From positions 143,728 through 207,727 of the forward strand of contig MU621090.1 of the NCBI GenBank assembly GCA_025399215.1: a stretch of DNA of 64,000 nucleotides, written 5' to 3'. Under the pieces are notes generated by a model. That model saw only the letters and a list, made by a program, of their open reading frames with translations. It did not search any database and was not told the origin of the DNA. A program made the position numbers and the translations under genes. The DNA comes from Globomyces pollinis-pini (Eukaryota > Chytridiomycota > Chytridiomycetes > Rhizophydiales > Globomycetaceae). Below are positions 12,377 through 24,947 of this stretch, piece after piece (position 1 is the first letter of the stretch; each line of letters starts with the position of its first letter).

Positions 12377-12626
12377 GGGTCAAATTGGTATGGAAACTGC
12401 GGTGATTTATATGACAACGGCAACAGACACCACATGAAGAAAAGATGGCGGATGACATTGTTGTAGCATTGAATTGAGATAACTCTTCCTCTAATAGATA
12501 AGAAAAATACTTGTCGTGAAGATGATTAATTGTTGACTTGGTCAAGTGTAACTACAGGGTTGTGTGTAACTGTGTACTGAATCACAAAGAAAATAGTAGT
12601 ATACAATGTATATATTATAGAGATTT

Positions 12627-15600
12627 TTAAAATGACTCTAGCTTCCATCCAGAGTATGTTTGATTGTCTCTTGTTAATTGCCATAATCCAAAATAATGCG
12701 AATCTGTTCGGATCGTAACTACTTTCTCAAATCGACTATAATTGACAGTCTTTAATCGCACAAACGTATCTGTGGAAATTTTTGATACACAGTCTAAAAA
12801 ATCGTCCAAATCTTTAATCTCTCGTTCATTAATATGTGTGACCCAATCTAATGGTGCAAGACGATATAACTGAGCTGGTGAACCATTCGATAATACTGAA
12901 CACATTACACCGTTGGGAACTTTTTGCAGTTGCTGAAATACTGATTTGTGTGGCATTTGAAAGATTGCCCCTGCCCAACCAACAACGCGTTCAGTCGAGG
13001 TGGACTCGAGGCAAGATAAAGGCACTTTCAGAGACAACTCCTGGCCTTCCCTTAAGATAATCTAATCTGTAAGAGAATTACAAATACCAAATCCAAGTAT
13101 TGGTCATAAATCAAGTCTGTGATATCAGAAAAGGCTGTACAAGTTTTTCCATTCACCGATAAAATCATATCACCAGATTTAAGGAGCTCGGCCGATGCAA
13201 CTCCAGATGTGAGTCTACGGAGTAATATCACTTTCCTGCGCTTCGAATTGACATCTTCAATACGTTTTACCCACTCAGGAGAAAGACCCAAAACTCTGGC
13301 TTGAGCAATTTGAATGTAAGTAAGCTCTGCTTCCAAAGTATACATTGACGGCATTAATCCTGTTCGTAAACCTTCTAATACTGGCTTGACAACGTTTACA
13401 TCAATTCCAATATGAAATTCGGTCACCTATACATGTATTAACTTTACTGTGAATTACCTTCTTGGATGTGTAATTTGTAAAGCAGGAATGAATGGCCTGG
13501 ATTTCTCCCTCAGTTGTACACAAAACACCACCTTGTGCGATTGGATTTTCAATCTCAATCCCTATAGATAAATATTACACGGGTAAATACCTTCGAGGTT
13601 CATGGGGCGGTAAGCTGGTGGAATGGCTTCAGTTATGAAAAATTGTCGAATGTTGGTAACAATTGTTTTCCGGACCAAAGCATCGTAAGTCTTTGTTAGA
13701 CAAACCAAGTGAACAGAATCCCCCTGGCCTAACATTGTGTCGGCTAATACTGCACTTTTGACAGGAGTGGTACCAATAAGCGATGGATCGTATTGTATAA
13801 TGACAAAGTTCTAAAGTCAATAGTTTATGTTTACAAAAAGCTGGTGAAGGTAGACCATTTTGGCTGGGATGATGATACTGTTTGCAAAGGTAATCAAGAA
13901 ATCTCCAATGCTAGTGGGACATATTTTGCGATCTACCAATACATATCCTAACTTAGCATCCAGTACTAACCCAACTCCATTACAGTGTTGAAATGTCACT
14001 CCATCAACTTTAAACGGAAGTGTCGATTGTACTTGAACCAAGGAGGGAATGATAAACTTTGCAGGGCCTGGAATTGAGTTTTATATGCAATTACCCAAAT
14101 TTTCGTCAACAGCCATCCCGGTAGCAGATTGCGGTTCATAGGTCGCCTCACCAATGCATTTAGGAAAGTTAGAATAGTCCCAATATCCAGTGGAATCATT
14201 CCTTACTGCCATTCGGAAAGAATGCCATCGTCTGTCAACTTGAACAATCGAGAAACACATTTTGTTTATATCCGATAATTGATAAAATCTAGATTTAATA
14301 CGAAGCTCCATACTGAATTGGTACTCGCTCATTGTCTTTTAATGCGTTCATGATGGATATAAAAGCTTCTAAATTCGGAGTGGGTAAATTATTAAGGGAC
14401 TTGATGATACAACGCTTTCCTACACCACCTTGTCCAAGCATGTAACCTGCCGAGGCTACAAAAACACCCTTGACAGGCACCATATAACTTCTGGCCATTT
14501 GATATGAAAGAGTATGAAGTATTCCACCACTAACTGGATATGTTAAAACTATGTTGATGAACCTTCCACATATGAAAACGGTGTAATTGAAGTTAAATCC
14601 ATTACTGTAATGTCTGAAGTAATTGTTTGATCTCCTCTCTGTATCTGAACAGAAATGCTTGCTCCAATATTGTTGTCAAAAATAGACTCCAACCCAATAA
14701 AATCTGTGATCCAATTATCGTTAATCTTTAGTAAAATATCTCCCGCTTCAAGTTTTTTATCTGCAGGACCATGGGGAAGTACTTGCCTACTAATTAGAAT
14801 AGCAGACTGTTACTCGACAGTTAACATTCCAGTGGAAGTTTTAAACAAGCTTCTAAGAGTTGATTCGATTTCATTGTTTAAACCCAATCTCTTAAGCTCA
14901 TCGTATGGAGAGTGCTGGATAATGGTTTGTAAAGTTCCTAATTTTAGTACGAAATCATATAAATACCTCTCAACACCAATTCACCACTTTGTATCAACTT
15001 CAAGGCCCTAACCACTCGATCAAGAGGCAAAAAGAAACTTGATGCGGCTTTTGTAGCCCCTCCAGCATTCAAGGCAACCGCGTTACCCTCGATATCTAAC
15101 ACAGGAGAACCAGAAGACCCACCGGAAGTCATTGAAGCTGATTGATAATAGAAAGTGTTCCAGTCACAGTAATTTGAGGTACCGTAGTTAGGGGCTTTTC
15201 GATCTAGTCTAAGAAATAAAAATCTTTTATGTAATCAATACCTGGCAATGGTTCCTCCAAGAATACTTAACCGTTCACCACTGTCATTTCCTACTACTCT
15301 AATATCTAATCCCACTCTTGCTTTATCAGGGGCCAAATTGATATGTGATACCTAACACAATCAGTAGATAAAAACCAACATTCATATATTTCACATCATT
15401 AACTTCAAATTTGAAAAACCCGAAATCATGTACCGGGTCTCTATAAATAGGAATCAGCTTAATTTCTTCCTTTGACTGGTTGAATATTGCATCTGCTAAA
15501 ATTGGTCCAGGTTGAACAACATGACGATTTGTCAAGATGATTCCCAATGAGGAATCCACCACAAAACCGGTAGCTTGAGATGTACGCTGCGATTCTGTAT

Positions 15601-15778
15601 CGAACGCTCGTACACCAATGGAGCGAATGCTAACAATAGCGGGAATGATTTTTGCCAAAGTCATCTCCCAGATAGCAGAATTTGCTTTTGTTTCCAGGGA
15701 TAAATCTTCGAAATTGACGGGAGGAATCATAGGTAAATCATCAGCATCATCCAACAGAATTTGAGCGTTTAAATCCAT
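12627..15778 (-). CDS. NMA111: Nma111/Ynm3-type HtrA-like serine protease with PDZ domains
   Basis: Nuclear pro-apoptotic HtrA-like protease family of fungi. The N-terminal protease domain shows all three catalytic positions: His in [10 protein letters not shown], Asp in [12 protein letters not shown] and Ser in [15 protein letters not shown] segments follow ([19 protein letters not shown] and [11 protein letters not shown]). The second, degenerate protease-like half carries [19 protein letters not shown] and [17 protein letters not shown], typical of Nma111. The C-terminus [12 protein letters not shown] matches the family end. Many 25-30 nt introns interrupt the gene, for instance an intron between KYMN and [10 protein letters not shown], and one between [16 protein letters not shown] exons. 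The full length is near the roughly 1,000 residues of yeast Nma111. The start [14 protein letters not shown] lies 41 nt from the divergent PCD gene. Confidence 0.92.
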
Positions 15779-15819
15779 GTTCTTTGTTTTCTCAGTCTTT
15801 TTAGTGAACCAACTTTCTC
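15779..15819. promoter_or_regulatory. 41-nt divergent intergenic region (NMA111 / PCD)
   Basis: Only 41 nt separate the predicted start codons of the divergent NMA111 and PCD genes. The stretch is T-rich on the plus strand and has no clear TATA element. Promoter signals must lie inside one or both genes or be very compact. If PCD starts at the internal MVSTLSQ codon (15916), the gap grows to 137 nt. Confidence 0.5.
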
Positions 15820-16319
<500 letters not shown>

Positions 16320-16589
16320 CCTTTTTCTTTCTGATGATTCATTTCCATTTGTCATACCACGTTTATGATCCTAATATAATCTGTTGGACTTGAGAATAAC
16401 TTAGTTCGAACTTGAGTTGGTTAAAACAATAATTCCGACAGTATGCCGTTTAGGTTGGTCCCTAACTTTCATTTCCTTATCCAATCTAGGCCCTTTTCTC
16501 ATTCCAGCCATTTGAGACATCAGTCCCGTGTTGACTAGCACTGACATCCATAAACAATCGGTTTTATATTCTATTTCGATTTCTTATCA

Positions 16590-19500
16590 ATGAAATTTGA
16601 GAAATCATTGGTATTATTGGATACTCATCAAACATTAAATTACTCTGACCTCAAGAAGTGGATTCATTTATGTCGTTCAACATCCTATGGAAGTCCAACA
16701 GCAAATGGTAAAAATTCTTTCTAAATAAGCTCTTAGAATCTTTAAAAAACTTGCTTTTATCAGAAATAGAACGAATCTCTAAACAATTTGAAATCAAACA
16801 GAATTGGTTTGAAAAAACTTTAAGCCCTTGTAGAATCATTCAAGATTAACTGTTTAGATTTACTCGAATCTGATTGTTGCATTGATTTCAATGATTTTTA
16901 TCGCTTAAAATCCGTTAAAAGAGCACTGGATGAATTACTGGTGCTAGTCGACCTCCATATTAATTATCAAAAAGCAAATCTGAACGGTTTTAAAAGAATA
17001 ATTAAAAAGTAATCTCATGGTTAGTTTTATTTCCCTCTTAGGTTACTTTTATGGGATGTTGCCATTGATATCAACATGATTCAGACTGTTGTAATTCTCG
17101 TTGAAGTAATTCTTTAGCTGAATGATGCCAATTTTATGACGAACGATTGCTTTTTCAATTGGCACCATAAAGCTGTGGAGAAAATCAAAGCGATTGAAAA
17201 ACAATTATTAAATTGCTCTCCTATATCTGACATAAACGCCATCTTCGTTTCTGACGATCTGAGCAACTTTAAATCGCTTTTAGTTAATAAGGTATTTTCT
17301 TCTTGAGGACTTAAAATTAGGTTAATTGCACTTCTTCTAAGTGTTTTTAGGTATACGTGGAAAGAAATTTGAACTGTTAGAACTTTAATTCATTCTATCT
17401 CTTTGATGCAGCTGCTAACTACAATGCCTCCAACTGTTTAAAGTATTTACTTGAATCGCATCATCGGGAGAGCGTAGATAACAACGGCCAAACCATCTTA
17501 CACAGGCTGTGCTCATTAGACAATTTAGAAGCTTTTAAAGAATCGGTAAATACCGTAATCAAGGCAAATTTGACTTCTTTTTCAACCGCTGATTATTTGG
17601 GTCGTACTTTTCTACATCTAGCTTGTAAAAAGAATCATATCGTGTTACTAACAAGTTGTTTGCATTTGGCAGATAAGCAAATATGGCTGGCCAAAGATCA
17701 ACAAGGATGGGATTGTGCTAGTTATGCTATAGCATCTGGGCATTCATCTGTTTTCTCACTACTACTGAACGAAAATCATTCTCTTTCAGACGAAAATCTC
17801 TTCCTTGCGATTAATTTATCCCCGGAATCAGTTAAATTGATTCTTAAGCATGGATTGTCTGTTGAAAAAACCAAGGTTTTTTTTAATATTAGAAAAGAGG
17901 TTAATCAGGTAGGTTGGATTACTCAAATCCTTAAACTGTTTCAATCCCGAATCCTGGTTGCTTTTATTTGCGAATGGAAATGGAAAGGAATTTATTAATA
18001 TCAAGGAAAAAGTTTTGGATCAATCCATGTTAATTTTGGCTAGTAAATATGAATAAGTTAACAATTAGGTCGATTTGGGTATGAAAACATTATACAAGAG
18101 TTACTAAAAAATGGTGTAAACGTATGTGACCAAGATCGACTGGGGTTAAATGCATATGATTATTCTGTGTATAATTCTTTTCCATCTATCACTAATCTTC
18201 TTGATGGTTCCATACAAAAAGAAACGATCAATAACTTATTGCCAAAATCACAAAGAAAACCGGTCAGAGTGAAACATATTTTGAAGGAAGGGTCGTTAAT
18301 AGAGTTACATTTAGGCTCTCGCGATATACGATTATCCAATCCACTTTCATCAATAAGTTCTTTAAAACTTCCAGTTACTGCTACCCTCAAAATTTGGTCT
18401 CCTAACAGCCAAAGCGTTGATTTGGACGTCCAAACTAATGAATTTCACCCTACCTCCCACTATCTACAATTACCTTTGGTATCATCTAACCACATGACTT
18501 CGTCTGTATATTTTTATACCAAGGATGTTGATAGCGCTGTTCTGTACTTGGATATTGTAGACTCCCATTCGATTGACTCCAAGCAATCCGAGCCTATCTT
18601 GATTGCACGAGCAAGTATCAGCTTAAAGAATCAATTCACATCATTATGGCGTGAGCAAAAGAGTCTAGGAGGACAGATTTCGAAATCATTCATGTCAATG
18701 ACTGGTGAGGTATTAACCGACGTCATGTGTGAAATTACAGTCGTCAATGCCCATTCTAATCCTTATTTTCACAGCACAAGACCGTTGATTAAAAGTTGGG
18801 ATAACGAATCGACAGTGCTTGTTGGGCACAGAGGTTTGGGTATGAATCAACAATTGAAGTTTGCTGGTGGACTGGAAAGGTTGCAATTAGGTGAAAATAC
18901 GGTAGAATCGCTTGGTCAAGGTGGAAGACTTGGGGCTAATTACGTTGAATTTGGTATCGTTTGTTAAGTATTTTAATTGTTAGATGTGCAATTGACTAAA
19001 GATTTGGTACCAATCATTTACCACGATTTCAACTCTTACGAATGGGGATTGCCTCTCCCATTAAATTCTTTAAATCTATCGGATTTTCTTAATAAGAGGC
19101 CACGAAGACAAAGAAGGCAATCAAACTCAGACGCCAAGGTATTTCCCGTTGAAGCTTTGCCAGTCAAAGCAAATGGGAATGGTACTATTCAATTACCATT
19201 TGCTTCACTCGAGCAAGCCTTCCAGACTGTTCCACGCAACATTGGCTTTAACATTGAAGTGAAGTATCCATGCTTACAAGAAGCAGAAGCAGAGCAATTG
19301 AATATGGTTGAAATCAATCTATTTTGTGATCGAATCTTGGATGTAGTTGCCACTTATTGCCATGATCGTGAATTATATTTTAGTAGTTTCCAAGCTGAAG
19401 TTTGTAGAATGTTAGTACTTAAACAGGTAATTATAGCTGACAAGATTAATTATACAGAATCACTTCCCAGTGTTCTTTTTAACTGAAGGTGGTACAGCAG

Positions 19501-19769
19501 TGTTGTATGACAAGAGGTTAAACTCGTTAAAAAGTGCAGTTAGTCATATTCGGGAGATAGGTTGTCATGGAATAGTAACACATTGTGCTCCTTTTGTGAA
19601 AAGTCCACAACTAATCCGATATATCCGCGACCAAGGAATAGTAAGCTACAGTTATGGGGGTATGAACAATGAGAAGGGGTCAGTGGAAGCACAACTCAAA
19701 GGAGGATTAGATGGGATTATTGTAGACCGAGTGGTAGATGTTCGTAAAATATTAAATTCTAATAAATAA
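16590..19769 (+). CDS. GDE1: Glycerophosphocholine phosphodiesterase (SPX-ankyrin-GDPD)
   Basis: Hydrolyses glycerophosphocholine to choline and glycerol-3-phosphate in the cytosol. The SPX domain starts MKFEKSLVLLD and continues ESLKNLLLSEIERISKQFE and YQKANLNGFKRIIKK after 29-nt-class introns. Ankyrin repeats include YLGRTFLHLACKKNHIVLL and DQQGWDCASYAIASGHSSVF. A beta-rich linker (18250-18750) precedes the GDPD domain: VLVGHRGLG (catalytic His), YVEFDVQLTKDLVPIIYHDF with the E-x-D pair rebuilt across a 30-nt intron, GFNIEVKYP, and ELYFSSFQAEVCRML. The last exons give FFLTEGGTAVLYDK and LDGIIVDRVVDVRK. The order matches yeast Gde1. In yeast the family is phosphate-regulated; nothing here shows that. 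Confidence 0.9.
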
Positions 19770-20104
19770 GACGACATCTTGAGAATATATTTCGTTGAGC
19801 ATCTCATGATTTTTTTTCACTGCTCTTTTCGTATTAATGAAGTCATGTTTTCGTTTTGTGATACCATGAAACGAATAAATTAAAAATCCTTAGAATCTTC
19901 CAACCCAAATACCCAGCCTCTGATACCGGAACACACCAGCCATTGTACGTGCTACCACAGCGAAGTACTCCTCTCTCATCTTGACTTGTCATAATCTCGT
20001 TCTTTTTCTTCCTGTGTGTCACCTGATGTGGCATTCAGTTTAGCACTAACCCGTCTTATTCCTACCCACTTTCTGTTACTTTATCATCTGGTTCAGAATT
20101 CATC
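19770..20104. other. Intergenic region upstream of GDH2
   Basis: 335 nt between GDE1 and GDH2. The last 60 nt before the GDH2 start are rich in pyrimidines (TTACTTTATCATCTGG-type sequence), as in many fungal promoters. A 63-codon open frame on the minus strand (19843-20034) has no recognisable features. I see nothing else. Confidence 0.5.
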
Positions 20105-23100
20105 ATGCTCTCTTCTGCTCCAGTTTTGCGTTCTATTGCTCGCCGTGCCTCCTTTTCCAGGTCTTCAAATATGGTCTTGAACCATCTGGCATCTGCTCCT
20201 TTCAAACGGAGTTACGTTTCCTTAAATTATTCTTATAAGCCATCAAAATTCCTTTATCCTACTAAATTATTTTTAAACCGCACCATTGCCAGTGCTGTTT
20301 TCCCTGGAAAAGCTGAACAAATGAAATTGGTCACCTCTTTCATCAAAGAAAAATCATTCATTCCTCAAGATTTGATTGACCAAGAAGTTAATTCATTCTA
20401 CAAGTAATCACTTCGAAAATCGCGCGTACTAACATTAATAGCAACCTGGGAATCGATGATATGTATTTTGAAGAAGAAGCTGCAGAACAAGTTGCGGAGC
20501 ATATCACAAATCTTTACGCTTCAAAAGTTCAAGCTTACATTAGAAATGAATCGATGCCTGAAATTGGATTTAAACGTGAAAAAGATAATTCAGCAGTGTT
20601 CATCCATACCAGTTATCCTGGCCTGTCTCATCCAAAGAATTACGAAAAATTGTACTCTTTATTAATTAACTTTCGATAGAATTGATTCTAAATATTTGGA
20701 TGTTCCGTCTGATGAAACCCCCTTCAGATTGGAGAGTTACTTATCTACTGGACGTGTAGCAAACTCTAAAGAAACTGCTCTCCGATGTTTCTTGGTCAGA
20801 AGATGTGAATTCGTAAACAGTAATCCAAATGAATCCGAAGCACTTGATATCAACGTTGTTGGTGACAAAAATTTCTTGTCTCGAACCTCACCAAAAACTC
20901 ATGATTTATTCCAAACTGTTATGAAACAAGTATTAAAGAACAACAGTCCAATCATTAAGATTGTTGACAACAACCGATTAATTATTGGTTTCAAGTATGT
21001 CAATATTGCATTCCTAACCAAATAGGCGACGAAGTACTCGTTCTTTCTTCTCTGCCATCAGTGATGTGTTCCATTACTACGGGCTTTCCACTTCAAGAAA
21101 ATACGTTGGTAAGTTTACGTTAATGGTAATGACTAAATAGATCAATTTTCCAATGGTGTAACCATTTGCAGTTTCTATTTGAAGAAAATCGAAGGACATG
21201 CTACTGCTTCGTTATCAAAGAACATTCAGAATATTATTGAAGAAGCTAGTTTAATTTACTGTATGCCAAATAGCACACTTCAAAAATTTGTGAAAACAAA
21301 GGAAATGAGTGGTAATATTGCTTTAATTCACTATTTCTAGTTCAGGAAGCTGTATATGGAAGCGTTGGGTGGATTTTTGCCCAGCATTTCTTGAAACGAC
21401 TTGGTTCAGAATTCACTGGACTGTCCAATATTGTGGATATGAACAACATTGCCCACGTTGAAGTATTGAGCAGTATCAAAAAACGTCTACGATCAGACAC
21501 CTTTACTCGAGAATACATTTTAGAAGTCATTCAACAGTACCCTGAACTTATCAAGTTATGTCACCAACACTTCTCTACCATTCACAACATCCACTCAAGG
21601 TATTCATACATGAACTAATGGTCTAGTGTACCACCAATCAGCGATGATAAACTCATGTCAATCATTACTAGAACTGTTCAAAATCAAAACGAACTGAAGG
21701 TAAATGCCACGTTATTCTAATGAGATGTTTATTAGATTTTTGAATCATATGTCACATTCAACAACAGCATTTTAAAGACCAACTTTTATAAGTCATCCAA
21801 GGTTGCCTTGTCTTTCAGACTTAAACCATCTTTCCTGTCTGAAGTTGAATTTCCACGTCCAGTGTTCGGGTTATTCTTAGTTATCGGAGCTGGATTCCGT
21901 GGATTCCATGTTCGTTTCCGCGACATTGCTCGAGGTGGTATCCGTATTGTTAAATCACGAAATCGTGAAAACTACACTATCAATTTACGTAGTTTATTAG
22001 ATGAAAATTATGGTTTAGCTGCCACTCAACAAAAGAAAAACAAAGATATTCCTGAAGGAGGTTCAAAGGGAACTATTTTGTTAGATTTGGATCATCAAGA
22101 CAAACCTCGAGTAGCATTTGAAAAATATGTTGATTCAATTCTTGATTTATTGTTGCTGGAAGATAGCCACAACCAAGAGAGCCACAATATCGTTGACTTG
22201 TACAAACAACCTGAAATTTTATTCTTTGGTCCAGATGAAGGAACTGCCGATATGATGGACTGGGCTTCCCAACATGCAAGAAAACGGTAATTTCTTTATT
22301 GTCATTAATACCTACAGTGGTGCTTCGTTCTGGAGTGCATTCACCACCGGAAAGAGTCAATCGATTGGTAAGTAATTTATGGGTTTTATACATAGGTGGT
22401 ATCCCACACGACACTTTTGGAATGACTACCAGATCCGTTCATCAATATGTTCTTGGTATCTATCGTAAACTTGGGCTGGACGTAATGATATTATTTTAAC
22501 AATATTAGGAAACCCAAGTAACAAAGATGCAAATTGGAGGTCCAGATGGTGATTTGGGTTCAAATGAAATCCTGATCTCCAAAGACAAAACTATTGGTAT
22601 TGTTGACGGTTCAGGTGTTGTGTATGATCCAAATGGTTTAGATCGAGAAGAATTAACTAGATTGGCACATGCTCGAAAAATGATCATTCACTTTGACAAG
22701 TCAAAACTGTCTGCAAAGGGATTCTTAGTGTTGGTTGATGATGTGGATGTAACACTTCCAGGTATTATTAGTTTTAAATATTGATGTACATTAGATGGCA
22801 CACCAGTTCAATCAGGGCTCGCTTTCCGAAATCAATTCCATTTAAATCCACTCTCATCTGCTGATCTTTTTGTACCTTGTGGTGGTAGACCTGAATCTAT
22901 TGATTTGAGTAACGTTCAAAAACTTTTCCATCCTGATCACACACCGAGATTCAAGTACATTGTTGAAGGTAGTTTTAAAATGTTTTTAAATACTAGGTGC
23001 TAACTTGTTCCTCACTCAAGAAGCGCGCTTGATGCTTGAAAAGGCAGGAGTAGTTGTATTCAAAGACGCTTCGGCAAATAAGGGTGGTGTTACTTCGTCT

Positions 23101-23629
23101 TCCTTAGAAGTTTTAGCAGCTTTATCCTTGAACGAACAAGAATTTGCTGAATGTATGCAAGTGAAACCATCAGCAGTTCCAAAGTTCTACAAGTCATACG
23201 TTGAAGTTGTACAACACATTATTGAAAGAAATGCCGACCTTGAGGTAATGAATAAATGCAAATATTTATTTTTAGTTTGAAGCTTTATGGAGGGAAAATC
23301 AACAAACCAAGAAACCAATCTCAATCCTCTCTGATGATCTATCCTATGCAATTGTGAAACTCAATGAAGAATTGCAACATACTTCATTATGGGAAAATCT
23401 CAGTTTGAGGCGTGTGGTGTTGAATGAGGCTTTACCGAAATTGTTGGTAGAAAAGGTTGGGCTCGAAGAATTACTTAAGAGAATTCCTGAACCGTACACG
23501 AAAGCTATCTTTGGTGCCTATTTGGCTTCTCGGTTTGTTTACCAATATGGAACCACACCAAGTCAGTTTGCCTTCTTTGAATACATGGCCCCATACTTTG
23601 AGAAAGTATCTCACCTAGAAAATAAATAA
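20105..23629 (+). CDS. GDH2: NAD-specific glutamate dehydrogenase, large type, mitochondrial
   Basis: Oxidises glutamate to 2-oxoglutarate and ammonia with NAD in mitochondria. The N-terminus MLSSAPVLRSIARRASFSRS is an Arg/Ser-rich presequence. The catalytic core contains RGGIRIVKSRNRENYTINL, QKKNKDIPEGGSKGTILL and EILFFGPDEGTADMMDWA, followed by GGIPHDTFGMTTRSVHQYV and MQIGGPDGDLGSNEIL, all hallmarks of the roughly 115 kDa fungal enzyme. C-terminal blocks are LMLEKAGVVVFKDASANKGG and SSLEVLAALSLNEQEF. Around ten short introns split the coding sequence. The end ...EKVSHLENK at 23629 fits the family's length of roughly 1,000 residues. Gene order gives no pathway context. Confidence 0.93.
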
Positions 23630-23729
23630 ATCGATAACTTGATGATTTTAACTAACGTTCTATTAAAAATCTATGAATTGTTCCATATGGTAAAAGCAAA
23701 GATTGAAATGGTCACATTTGTGAAGGGTC

Positions 23730-23742
23730 CTGCCGCCGGCAG
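23730..23742. repeat. GC-rich 13-nt perfect inverted repeat
   Basis: The stretch CTGCCGCCGGCAG pairs CTGCCG with CGGCAG around one central base. It stands out in AT-rich sequence, about 100 nt downstream of the GDH2 stop and 180 nt upstream of the next gene. It could be a protein-binding site or a small RNA hairpin, or chance. No second copy was noticed. Confidence 0.35.
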
Positions 23743-23921
23743 TTAAAAAATAACGCTATGGTTGTACAAAACTTAAACAAATCGTGAAGTGGGCTTCAAA
23801 TTATCAACCAAAACGTCAAGGCTCAACCGTGAAACTTCTAAATGCGGGTATGAATTCCCTTGAAGATGCGCCGCTAAAGTATATTAAGAAACAGTGAAGA
23901 AAAATAATCAAGAACTTAGAA

Positions 23922-24787
23922 ATGTTTGTGATTCTAGCATCAGGTAAAATTAAAGTAAAATTGATTGTTTAGTGTTTTTGATGGCATTTGCTACTCCAAT
24001 AGATGAGAATACTACTGGTGTTGTCAATATTCTACCAGTTGCTGATATAATTGCAGTGACAACTACTGATACTCAAACTACTGCATTAACCACTTTGGAC
24101 ACCACTGCGACTACTACTACCATCGCGGTGTTGCCCACTGACGTAGCAAGTACTAACGTGACACTCTCCACAACTACTGTAAACAATATTGTGGACACTA
24201 CGATACCTGTTATTGTCGTTACTCAAACAACCATCGCCATTGCTACTACTGTCCCTCCTGTGGTTACTTTACCTCCAGTTGTCACAACTGTTCCTCCAGT
24301 TATTACTCTTCCTCCTGTGACTGTCCCTGCAACTGTTCCTCCTGTGGTTACTTCGGCCATTATTGCCCCTGCAACAACTGTTCAAGTTACTATTCAACCA
24401 ACTGGAAATCCGGTCACAGTTCCTCCTGTTACCAATGCTCCTGCTACCGATGTAGTTAGACCTACCCAAGTACCAGTGGTGACCACAGATGTTCATTCAA
24501 TTACTACTGCATTTGTTCCAATTCCTACAAGCGTGGTTATTCCAAAAAGTCAGGAACCAGAACCTACTGTAGCCCCAGTTGTTAATGACGAAAATAAGCT
24601 TAGTGAACTTAACAAGAAGATTGATAGTGCACCTGCAGATATAATTGCCAATGGTGATGCAGTTGCTGCTGGTTATGGTGGAGATCCAAGTGCTCCCACT
24701 AAATACGGAGATGACAAAACTAGTTCCTCAATCAAACTGCAAATCTCTTCAATGATCGTGATTGGTACTGTGCTTCTGTCTCTCTAA
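23922..24787 (+). CDS. Thr/Pro-rich mucin-like secreted protein, probable GPI anchor (copy A)
   Basis: Unrecognised family. A first exon MFVILAS joins through a 29-nt intron (23944-23972) to VFLMAFATPIDENTTG, giving a signal peptide with an Ala-x-Ala-type end. The body (about residues 20-190) is dominated by Thr, Val and Pro in loose repeats such as PPVVTLPPVVTTVPPVITLP, suited to dense O-glycosylation. The C-terminal module reads EPEPTVAPVVND, then IDSAP and VAAGYGGDPSAP. It ends in a hydrophobic tail MIVIGTVLLSL with no charged residue after it, preceded by small residues (GDDKTSSS), as expected for a GPI signal. The same module occurs in the gene at 29804-30799. A surface or cell-wall role is inference. 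Confidence 0.75.
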
Positions 24788-24947
24788 AATGTATTATAAT
24801 ATAAAGAGAATGGGATATATCCTCGATTAATTTACTTTATTAAAACTCCTTTGAATTCACTGAGTCAACCATAAAACACCTGGTGCATAGAATGATCAGT
24901 ATGCACTCTGAGGGATTGAAATCGTCCACGTTAATTTTTTTACATTA

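Noticed and set aside
12303..12545. Minus-strand frame overlapping the start of the M64 peptidase
   Set aside because: Out of frame with the conserved protein; the in-frame ATG at 12376 gives a proper signal peptide.
19843..20034. 63-codon minus-strand frame upstream of GDH2
   Set aside because: No domain, no splice extension, overlaps the likely promoter.
24269..24496. Asn/Ser/Arg-rich minus-strand frame
   Set aside because: Antisense shadow of the Thr/Pro repeats of mucin-like copy A.
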